The notes below the pieces were generated by a model. The model searched no databases. It worked only from the letters and a program-made list of their open reading frames with translations, and had not been told where the DNA came from. Positions 1 through 4,985 of a stretch of 6,642 nt of DNA are shown one piece after another. The translations under genes and the position numbers were made by a program. This stretch comes from an uncultured Ruminococcus sp. GTDB lineage: Bacteria > Bacillota > Clostridia > Oscillospirales > Ruminococcaceae. The stretch covers positions 1-6,642 of the forward strand of contig USEH01000120.1 of assembly GCA_900553675.1 (NCBI GenBank), written 5' to 3'. Positions within the stretch are counted from its first letter, which is position 1; each line of letters starts with the position of its first letter.

Positions 1-249
1 TCATCGTATATCTTATTTAGGGGATTTTTTGACTGCATATTTCTTGACAAGTTCATTGCAGCGGTTTTCGGGTTCCCCCTTTTCCCCTTAGTTTCATCCC
101 CCTTACCCTCTGCAGGCAGTAGGACGGTCACAAACGGCTCACACGGTGTAGCGAATTATCCTTACACACCATCCCGCAGTCCGTCAAGCAGACCACAATC
201 GGTTCACCCGTAGGAACAAACTTTCCTTTAAAAAGTAAATTAAAAAGTC
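1..249. other. Left-edge region with no supportable gene
   Basis: This stretch lies beyond the terminator of the rubredoxin gene and holds no gene I can support. On the minus strand it has a long G/A-rich tract (about 62-112). It also has nested inverted repeats: GACGG at 123-127 with CCGTC at 181-185, enclosing GGTGT at 145-149 with ACACC at 166-170. Three short open frames run through the minus strand: one ends with TAA at 13-15 after 24 codons, one is open from about 156 to the window edge, and one ends in the middle of the region. None has a good start with a ribosome binding site. An ATG at 54-56 could begin a gene that runs off the left edge, but its upstream region is poor. The stretch could be a gene remnant, a dispersed intergenic repeat or a structured RNA; the sequence alone does not decide. 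Confidence 0.35.
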
Positions 250-284
250 AAAAAAACAAGCCACAGTAAAATCACCGTGGCTTG
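250..284 (-). terminator. Rho-independent terminator after the rubredoxin gene
   Basis: Read on the minus strand, an 8-bp perfect stem (CAAGCCAC with GTGGCTTG) continues past one mismatch by two more pairs around a six-base loop. Seven T follow at once (positions 256 down to 250). It begins 9 bases past the stop codon at 293-295. The T-tract is only on the minus-strand side, so it terminates leftward transcription. It closes the fprA-rubredoxin transcription unit. Confidence 0.92.
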
Positions 285-292
285 CCAAAAAA

Positions 293-898
293 TCAATCCG
301 TTATCGCCTCAAAATCTTCAACCCCATGCTTGCACCAAGGACAAACAAAATCAGGCGGCAACGTCTCCCCCTCGTAAACATATCCGCAGATCTTGCACAC
401 CCATCCCTTAACACCCTTTGCCTGCGGCTTGGGCTTTACATTCTGGTGATAATAAGCGTAGGTCATAGTCTCGGCAGGGGACACAACCCCCTCCTCCACC
501 TTGGAGCAGATGAAAAGCCCGTGCGAGCCAAGGTCGCTGTAGTCCTCCACCTTAAGGGAAATAAAGGAATTAATGTGCTTCGGCAGGACTACAAGCCCGT
601 TTGCGGCGAATTTCGGCGCGCAGCCGTTAAACTTGTCAACGTCCCTGCCGCTCTGGAAACCGAAATGCTCAAACACCTTAAACGGCGCTTCAACGCTGAG
701 TATGTTTATGTTCATGATTCCTGTGCGCTTGATAACGTCGTGCGAATAGTTGGATTTGTTTATGCTCACCGCGATTCTTTCGGGACTCTGCGACACCTGC
801 ATAACCGTGTTGCATATCATGCCGTTGTGCCGCTCACCGTCGAACGAGGTGACAACATACAAACCGTAGCCAATATTGTTCATTGCATTATCAGACAT
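293..898 (-). CDS. hrb: Flavin reductase-rubredoxin fusion (high-molecular-weight rubredoxin)
   Basis: This 201-residue cytoplasmic protein probably carries electrons from NAD(P)H to the flavodiiron protein encoded next door. Residues 1 to about 155 form a flavin reductase-like FMN-binding split-barrel domain, ending in the family-typical stretch around LTYAYYH (here MTYAYYH, 145-151). After a short Pro/Lys linker, residues 166-198 form a rubredoxin domain with CxxC pairs at C168/C171 and C186/C189, which would bind one iron. Only 14 residues separate the pairs, so this is the short rubrerythrin-type rubredoxin, not the long free-standing one. The ATG at 896-898 is preceded by AAAGGA at good spacing. 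The gene follows fprA after 129 bp, with a perfect palindrome in between, and ends at a strong terminator. In Moorella thermoacetica the equivalent Hrb is the NADH-linked reductant of FprA; the same partnership here is inferred from homology and adjacency. Confidence 0.9.
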   Translation of the reverse strand: MSDNAMNNIGYGLYVVTSFDGERHNGMICNTVMQVSQSPERIAVSINKSNYSHDVIKRTGIMNINILSVEAPFKVFEHFGFQSGRDVDKFNGCAPKFAANGLVVLPKHINSFISLKVEDYSDLGSHGLFICSKVEEGVVSPAETMTYAYYHQNVKPKPQAKGVKGWVCKICGYVYEGETLPPDFVCPWCKHGVEDFEAITD

Positions 899-925
899 AT
901 TAATATCCTTTCTGCGGGAAGCGTC

Positions 926-943
926 GTCAACGTAAGCGTTGAC
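926..943. promoter_or_regulatory. Perfect palindrome upstream of the rubredoxin gene
   Basis: GTCAACG (926-932) and CGTTGAC (937-943) form a perfect 7-bp inverted repeat around the 4-base spacer TAAG. A related half-site, GTTGTC, follows at 950-955. The palindrome lies about 28 bases upstream of the rubredoxin-gene ATG, in the gap after fprA. It could be an operator for a dimeric regulator, or an mRNA hairpin that protects or tunes the downstream message. I do not recognise it as a known PerR, Rex or Fur box, and no convincing -10/-35 pair lies beside it. Confidence 0.4.
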
Positions 944-1027
944 ATTAACGTTGTCATCATCCGCCGCTGACCGTTTGCACCCTGCTTCCGGGTGTTCGGC
1001 TGTTAAGCTTGTGACGGATGAATCCCT

Positions 1028-2173
1028 TCAAATAGCGTCTGCCAGACGGGCGAGAGCCTCCTCGCTTGCTGCGTTGAGTGCAGACTTTATGGTTACAACC
1101 GGCTCGACTATTTCAAGATTCTTGCTGCCCTCCAGCATACCCTTTATGACCTTTGCAGCCATCGGCGCCCAAGAGCCGTTTTCTATTATTCCCACCTTGC
1201 GGTTGCAGTATCCGCGCTCGGTGAGATGGTTTATAAACTCGCGCATGAACGGGAATATCTCTGTGTTGTAGGTGGTAGTCGCCAGAACCAGTCTGCCATA
1301 GCGGAAAGCGTCCTCAACGGCTTCTGCCATGTCGGTGCGGGCAAGGTCGTGGACGGTTACCTTTTCGCCCTTGTCTTCAAGCATCTTAGCAAGCTTTAAT
1401 GCGGCTTCCTTTGTGTGACCGTAAACGGATGTATATGCGATGACAACGCCCTCGCTCTCAACGCCGTAGCTCGACCATGTGTTGTAAAGTCCGATGTAAT
1501 AGCCTAAATTTTCGGTGAGAACAGGACCGTGCAGCGGGCAGATGATTGCAATATCCAGCGCGGAAGCCTTCTTTAAAAGAGCCTGAACCTGCGGACCGAA
1601 CTTGCCCACGATTCCGATATAATACCGCCTTGCCTCGCAAGCCCAATCCTCTTCGGCGTCTAAAGCACCGAACTTTCCAAAGCCGTCTGCCGAGAAAAGA
1701 ACCTTGTCAGTTGAATCGTATGTCACCATGACCTCAGGCCAGTGAACCATGGGTGCGGTGTAGAAGGTAAGGGTGTGCTTGCCCAGCTTAAGGGTGGAGC
1801 CCTCCGCCGCGACTATCCTGCGTGAAGCGTAATCGTCCCCGAAGAACTGACCCATCATGGTAAACGCCACGCGGGTGGCAACAACCTTAGCGTCGGGGTA
1901 TTCCTTCAAAAATTCGGCGATGTTGGCTGAATGGTCGGGCTCCATGTGGGAAACTACCAAATAATCGGGGTTTCTGCCATCCAGAGCCGCCTTGAGATTT
2001 GCCATCCACTCGTCCTTGAAATGTGCATCCGCAGTGTCCATTACCGCGATTTTCTCGTCGATAATCACATAAGAATTGTAAGCCATGCCGTTTGGAACCA
2101 CATACTGACCCTCAAAAAGGTCAACGTTGTGGTCGTTAACGCCTATATATTTAATGTCATTGGTAATCTGCAT
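1028..2173 (-). CDS. fprA: FprA-type flavodiiron protein (A-type flavoprotein, O2/NO reductase)
   Basis: This cytoplasmic enzyme is expected to reduce O2 to water and/or NO to N2O as an anaerobe's defence. Numbered from the ATG at 2171-2173 (381 residues), residues 1 to ~240 are a metallo-beta-lactamase-fold diiron domain. All six expected ligands are visible: H76, E78 and D80 in HMEPDH, H144 in VHWPE, D163 in FSADGFG, and H215 in PLHGP. Residues ~245-381 are a flavodoxin-like FMN domain with the phosphate-binding loop near YTSVYGHT. No extra rubredoxin or flavin reductase domain is fused; that function is supplied by the neighbouring gene. A TTG at 2180-2182 would add three residues but sits only three bases from the AAAGGA at 2186-2191, while the ATG has a workable 12-base spacing and matches where the family usually begins. 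A likely promoter lies just upstream. The identity is certain; the balance between O2 and NO as substrate cannot be read from the sequence. Confidence 0.96.
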   Translation of the reverse strand: MQITNDIKYIGVNDHNVDLFEGQYVVPNGMAYNSYVIIDEKIAVMDTADAHFKDEWMANLKAALDGRNPDYLVVSHMEPDHSANIAEFLKEYPDAKVVATRVAFTMMGQFFGDDYASRRIVAAEGSTLKLGKHTLTFYTAPMVHWPEVMVTYDSTDKVLFSADGFGKFGALDAEEDWACEARRYYIGIVGKFGPQVQALLKKASALDIAIICPLHGPVLTENLGYYIGLYNTWSSYGVESEGVVIAYTSVYGHTKEAALKLAKMLEDKGEKVTVHDLARTDMAEAVEDAFRYGRLVLATTTYNTEIFPFMREFINHLTERGYCNRKVGIIENGSWAPMAAKVIKGMLEGSKNLEIVEPVVTIKSALNAASEEALARLADAI

Positions 2174-2185
2174 TTTAATCAACCG

Positions 2186-2191
2186 TCCTTT
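2186..2191 (-). promoter_or_regulatory. Ribosome binding site of fprA
   Basis: AAAGGA on the minus strand lies 12 bases before the ATG at 2171-2173 and only 3 bases before the alternative TTG at 2180-2182. The spacing to TTG is too short for initiation, so this site favours the ATG. Confidence 0.7.
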
Positions 2192-2205
2192 ACAATTATT
2201 GATTT

Positions 2206-2235
2206 ATTCTAATGTTAGCTTTGCCGTATGATCAA
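2206..2235 (-). promoter_or_regulatory. Likely sigma-A promoter of fprA
   Basis: On the minus strand, TTGATC (2230-2235) serves as -35 and TAGAAT (2206-2211) as -10, separated by 18 bases. The -10 matches TATAAT at five of six positions and the -35 matches TTGACA at four of six. Transcription would start about 25 bases before the ribosome binding site-ATG region is complete, giving a short leader. The -35 overlaps the stop codon of the upstream esterase gene (2232-2234), which suggests fprA can be transcribed independently of it. Confidence 0.45.
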
Positions 2236-3275
2236 TCCCGCCAGGTGCTTTCGGGGAGAGAGTTTAAAAAATCAACAAGCTCCTGCGCCATTTCCTGCTG
2301 CTCGGCGTTTCTGGGATGACCCGGGGTCGCCTTGCCGCAGCGGGAGTACATAAGGTGATATACCTTGTTTCTTGCTCCGCCCATCCTGTCCTTGATCTCT
2401 TCAATCGCTTCGTCCCAGGCGGGGTCGTGGTTTAAAAGAGTCAGAGCCAGAACAACCGTCGCCTTGGGGGCGTGCTGGCGGATGGAGTTGATTATCTCTA
2501 TGTATTTGTCCTCCCATTTAGCGCGGTAATGCACCTTGTCGTATATGCAGTCGGGGTTGGGATTGTGGTCGTTCTGACCTATCGCAAAGACTATAACATG
2601 GGGGACAAAGCGGGAAAAGTCCCACTCGGTAATCTTGTCGAACGAGCAGTATCTTAGCTTGTCGTAGCATGATTCCACGCCGCGCATATTCGGCATTTCA
2701 AAGTAGCCGGTGCCGTTGAAAATTGCAATTCCTCCCTGCGAGGTGTTGTATACTTCCGCCGGAAGCATTCTGCCGGCGCGCATGGCATAGGTGTGCCACG
2801 AATTGTCCCACTGACCGTTGTTGCCGTCGGGGTCGGGCTTGCCCATGTATTCGTCGGCATCCACAACGTCTCCCGCGGTAACCGAATCGCCGTAAAACTC
2901 GATTCGTTTGTGAGGCTTAGGCATGGGCTTTAAAAGGTGCGCGTCACCGTCGAGCAACAGATTCAAAAGCTTGATGTATCCTCCTGACATCGGCTTGTAG
3001 ATATAGCAGCTGTGGGTGCCTGCGGGGAGGTTTTCGCAGAGCGTGCAGGTTCCCAGACCGTCGCCGATTTCGATAATGCTTTCCTTGCCGTCTACTACAA
3101 AGCCTATTCGTGTGCCGTTCCACGAGCGGCGTTTTTCATATTCAAGCCGCAGACTCGTTCCCGAAAAGCAGAACCCGATGTAGCTGCCCGGCCATACAAG
3201 AAGCACGCCGTCCGGCTCGGAAAAATCGATTCTGCCGCTGTAATTAAAGTTTTCTTGATTGAATGGATGTTTCAT
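2232..3275 (-). CDS. SGNH/GDSL hydrolase, CE2-like carbohydrate esterase
   Basis: This 347-residue protein probably removes acetyl (or other acyl) groups from sugars. Its order of domains fits carbohydrate esterase family 2: a beta-sandwich N-terminal domain (residues ~10-115) followed by an SGNH hydrolase domain (~122-342). Visible SGNH blocks are IEFYGDSVTAG with nucleophile S131, the block II glycine in SQGG (G181/G182), the block III asparagine in IGQND (N235), and the catalytic histidine in GHP (H320). The N terminus (MKHPFNQENF) has no hydrophobic segment, so no signal peptide is visible although many CE2 enzymes are secreted; this one may act on imported, partly deacetylated oligosaccharides in the cytoplasm. 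The ATG at 3273-3275 has GGAG eight bases upstream and a promoter-like pair before it. Neighbours give no hint of a sugar-use operon. Domain assignment is strong, but the substrate is unknown. Confidence 0.85.
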   Translation of the reverse strand: MKHPFNQENFNYSGRIDFSEPDGVLLVWPGSYIGFCFSGTSLRLEYEKRRSWNGTRIGFVVDGKESIIEIGDGLGTCTLCENLPAGTHSCYIYKPMSGGYIKLLNLLLDGDAHLLKPMPKPHKRIEFYGDSVTAGDVVDADEYMGKPDPDGNNGQWDNSWHTYAMRAGRMLPAEVYNTSQGGIAIFNGTGYFEMPNMRGVESCYDKLRYCSFDKITEWDFSRFVPHVIVFAIGQNDHNPNPDCIYDKVHYRAKWEDKYIEIINSIRQHAPKATVVLALTLLNHDPAWDEAIEEIKDRMGGARNKVYHLMYSRCGKATPGHPRNAEQQEMAQELVDFLNSLPESTWRD

Positions 3276-3295
3276 GCTGTTTCTCCAATTGGTGT

Positions 3296-3325
3296 TTTAT
3301 ATTGTAATTGAGTGGTAAGTGTGAA
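3296..3325 (-). promoter_or_regulatory. Possible promoter of the esterase gene
   Basis: On the minus strand, TTCACA (3320-3325) and TATAAA (3296-3301) are separated by 18 bases; each matches its consensus at five of six positions. The predicted start point would be very close to the GGAG ribosome binding site at 3283-3286, giving an unusually short leader. It lies in the 79-bp gap after tadA, where no terminator is visible, so read-through from the ybaB-recR-tadA operon is also possible. Confidence 0.35.
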
Positions 3326-3354
3326 GGGATATTCGCCGAATGCGATGTCACCCA

Positions 3355-3837
3355 TCACTTACCGCATATCTTCCTTATCTCGCGGAGCCTGCGAAAGAAC
3401 TCGCTTAAAAGCTGAGCGCACTCATCCTTCAGTACCCCTGCGGTAACCTCGGGCTTGTAATTAAAGCCCATCTCAAACAGATTCGTTATAGACCCTGCGC
3501 AGCCCGCCTTGGGGTCGCTTGCACCGAACACAACGCGGTCTATCCGCGAATTGATGATAGCCCCCGCGCACATTGGGCAGGGCTCTAAGGTCACGTATAA
3601 AACGCTGTCGATAACCCGCCAGCCGCCTAAAGTCCTCGCCGCCTCGTCAATAGCCATAATCTCGGCGTGCGCAAGGGGAGACTTTCCGCTTTCGCGCAGG
3701 TTGTACCCCTTACCGATTATCTCGCCGGAGGATTTTTTTACAACAACCGCCCCGACGGGAGCTTCGCCCAAATCAAACGCTTTTTTGGCAAGAGAAATCG
3801 CCTCGCGCATATAATATTCGTCGTCAAGCAGCGGCAT
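3355..3837 (-). CDS. tadA: tRNA-specific adenosine deaminase TadA
   Basis: TadA converts adenosine-34 to inosine in the wobble position of tRNA-Arg(ACG), allowing one tRNA to read several codons; it is normally essential. Numbered from the ATG at 3835-3837, the protein has 160 residues, the usual length (about 160-167). The zinc site and catalytic centre of the cytidine/deoxycytidylate deaminase fold are intact: H57 and E59 in HAE, and C87/C90 in PCPMC. The family-typical DPKAGCAGS follows at 108-116. The reading frame is open further upstream to a TTG at 3859-3861, inside recR, but that start has AAGG only three bases away. The ATG sits one base past the recR TGA (TGA-T-ATG), with a weak GAG at about seven bases, so translation is probably coupled to recR. 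In Bacillus tadA lies upstream of dnaX; here it is the last gene of ybaB-recR-tadA. Confidence 0.95.
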   Translation of the reverse strand: MPLLDDEYYMREAISLAKKAFDLGEAPVGAVVVKKSSGEIIGKGYNLRESGKSPLAHAEIMAIDEAARTLGGWRVIDSVLYVTLEPCPMCAGAIINSRIDRVVFGASDPKAGCAGSITNLFEMGFNYKPEVTAGVLKDECAQLLSEFFRRLREIRKICGK

Positions 3838-3838
3838 A

Positions 3839-4441
3839 TCAAATCTCGTTTCTGTTTTCAAGCGCCTTAAACAGCGTCATCTCGTCGGCATATTCAAGCA
3901 TTGCGCCGATTGGCAGACCGAACGCAAGGCGTGTAACCCTTATCCCCAGCGGCTTTAAAAGCTTTGAAAGATATATCGCCGTGGCTTCGCCCTCGGGGGT
4001 GGGGTTGGTTGCCATTATTACCTCTTTAATCTCGCTTTTCGAGATACGCGCCAGAAGCTCGTTGATCCTCAGCTTGTCGGGTGTTATGCCGTCGATGGGG
4101 GATATAAGCCCGTGCAGAACGTGATACACGCCGTTATACTCGCGGGTGCGCTCAAACGCCGCAACATCCTTGGGGTTTTCAACAACGCAGATGGTGGCGT
4201 GATCACGCTTATCGTCTGAGCAGATGGGGCATACCGCCTTGTCGGTAAGGTTCTGGCATACAGAACAGCTGTGAACGGTTTTGTGGGCGTATAATATCGC
4301 CTTGGCAAAGGCTTGTGCCTCCTCTTCCGACATGGACATTACAAAGTAGGCAAGCCTTTGTGCGGTTTTCATTCCTATTCCCGGCAGACGTGCAAATTGC
4401 TCTGCCAAAAGCGTCAGCGGGAGTGCGCCCGATTCAGCCAT
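3839..4441 (-). CDS. recR: Recombination mediator protein RecR
   Basis: RecR works with RecO (and RecF) to load RecA onto SSB-coated single-stranded DNA during gap repair. The 200-residue length is standard. In order: a helix-hairpin-helix segment around LPGIGMKTAQRLA (19-31), a four-cysteine zinc finger C59/C62/C71/C74, a Toprim domain from about residue 81 to 175 with the conserved glutamate E88 in VVENPKD and the NPTPEGEAT stretch at 146-154, and the C-terminal region ending in LEYADEMTLFKALENR. The loop usually reading GLPVGGDLEYAD is GLPIGAMLEYAD here, a local divergence that does not disturb the domain. Its ATG overlaps the ybaB stop by one base (TGATG), indicating translational coupling, and its stop is followed after one base by the tadA ATG. 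Confidence 0.97.
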   Translation of the reverse strand: MAESGALPLTLLAEQFARLPGIGMKTAQRLAYFVMSMSEEEAQAFAKAILYAHKTVHSCSVCQNLTDKAVCPICSDDKRDHATICVVENPKDVAAFERTREYNGVYHVLHGLISPIDGITPDKLRINELLARISKSEIKEVIMATNPTPEGEATAIYLSKLLKPLGIRVTRLAFGLPIGAMLEYADEMTLFKALENRNEI

Positions 4442-4788
4442 CAGAACAGACCCGGCATACTCATGCCGCCTGTGATTTTCGACATACCCTCGCTGGATTC
4501 GGTTTCGATATTTGAAAGAACCTCGTTTACTGCGCTTGCGATAAGGTCTTCGAGCATTTCAACGTCCTCGGGGTCAACAACCTCGGGCTTGATGGAAACG
4601 GCTTTTACTTCGCGCTTGCCGTTCATGGTTATCTCAACGGCTCCGCCGCCGACCGACGCCTTAAATTCCTTTTCCTCCAATTCGGACTGGAACGCTGCCA
4701 TGTCCTCCTGCATTTTCTGTGCCTGACGGATCATCTGGTTCATATTCTGAGGACCGCCGCCCATACCCTGTGGGATTCTTGCTTTCAT
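4441..4788 (-). CDS. ybaB: YbaB/EbfC family nucleoid-associated protein
   Basis: This 115-residue protein is a member of the small dimeric DNA-binding YbaB/EbfC family, which coats DNA and is nearly always encoded next to recR. The N-terminal part is a charged helix (residues ~15-42, including [20 protein letters not shown]) that forms the tweezer-like dimer arm. The central part holds the hallmark [16 protein letters not shown] (46-61) and [13 protein letters not shown] (71-83), and the protein ends with the family-typical MSKITGG...PGLF. The Gly/Pro/Met-rich first 18 residues are common in clostridial members. The ATG at 4786-4788 has AAAGGA at nine bases. The usual upstream partner dnaX is absent: the preceding gene on this strand is an unrelated repeat protein, so ybaB is probably the first gene of its operon. 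Confidence 0.96.
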   Translation of the reverse strand: MKARIPQGMGGGPQNMNQMIRQAQKMQEDMAAFQSELEEKEFKASVGGGAVEITMNGKREVKAVSIKPEVVDPEDVEMLEDLIASAVNEVLSNIETESSEGMSKITGGMSMPGLF

Positions 4789-4864
4789 AGTTTGATATCC
4801 TTTCTTTTATTTGATGTATGTTGTGATTTTGATTTTTCTTTGTGGTTTGATGCATTGGAATGAA

Positions 4865-4907
4865 AGCAAGAGATAAGAGATAAGAGTGAAAAGAGAAAAG
4901 ATGAGGT
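4865..4907 (-). repeat. Pyrimidine-rich intergenic tract with short tandem repeat
   Basis: On the plus strand this stretch is almost pure A/G and includes AGATAAG twice in tandem at 4871-4884, followed by related AGTGAAAAGAGAAAAG. On the transcribed minus strand it is a T/C tract directly downstream of the two hairpins at 4908-4949. It may reflect simple-sequence expansion in intergenic DNA. No protein start or clear promoter lies in it; the ybaB promoter is presumably between here and 4800 but I cannot place it. Confidence 0.4.
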
Positions 4908-4924
4908 GTTGGCTATACGCCAAC
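4908..4924. repeat. Perfect inverted repeat (hairpin)
   Basis: GTTGGC (4908-4913) and GCCAAC (4919-4924) form a perfect 6-bp stem around a 5-base loop, extended by one G-T wobble pair. On the minus strand it lies just past the terminator hairpin and before a T/C tract. It could be a second, weaker terminator or part of a dispersed intergenic repeat. Confidence 0.5.
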
Positions 4925-4931
4925 GTATCTT

Positions 4932-4949
4932 AAAAGCGGCTTCGCCGCC
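4932..4949 (-). terminator. Likely intrinsic terminator of the triple-repeat protein gene
   Basis: Read on the minus strand, GCGGC-GAA-GCCGC (4948 down to 4936), extended by one G-T wobble pair, is followed by TTTT and then AAGA. It starts 36 bases after the TGA at 4986-4988. The stem is short and the T-run is only four bases, so termination may be partial; a second hairpin follows at 4908-4924. Confidence 0.5.
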
Positions 4950-4985
4950 GCGCCAAGCGTTTCACTGCCGGGCGAAATGCCGGTA

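Noticed and set aside
899..946. TTGACG near the rubredoxin gene as a -35 element
   Set aside because: The only -10-like sequence at a suitable distance (ATATTA) lies between the ribosome binding site and the ATG, which would remove the ribosome binding site from the transcript.
880..960. A 26-codon minus-strand open frame starting at ATG 958-960 and overlapping the rubredoxin gene start in another frame, a possible leader peptide
   Set aside because: No properly spaced ribosome binding site, low-complexity Thr/Leu composition that is forced by the palindrome, and no regulatory codon run.
326..970. Long plus-strand open frame of 214 codons opposite the rubredoxin gene
   Set aside because: It is the antisense shadow of a clear flavin reductase-rubredoxin gene, shows no domain, and has no ribosome binding site.
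977..995. Hairpin GCACCC/GGGTGT just after fprA
   Set aside because: Six pairs including one wobble and no T-tract on either side, so it does not qualify as a terminator between fprA and the rubredoxin gene.
3839..4441. RecR loop GLPIGAMLEYAD in place of the more usual GLPVGGDLEYAD as a sign of altered function
   Set aside because: All zinc-finger, helix-hairpin-helix and Toprim residues are intact; the change is probably lineage variation.
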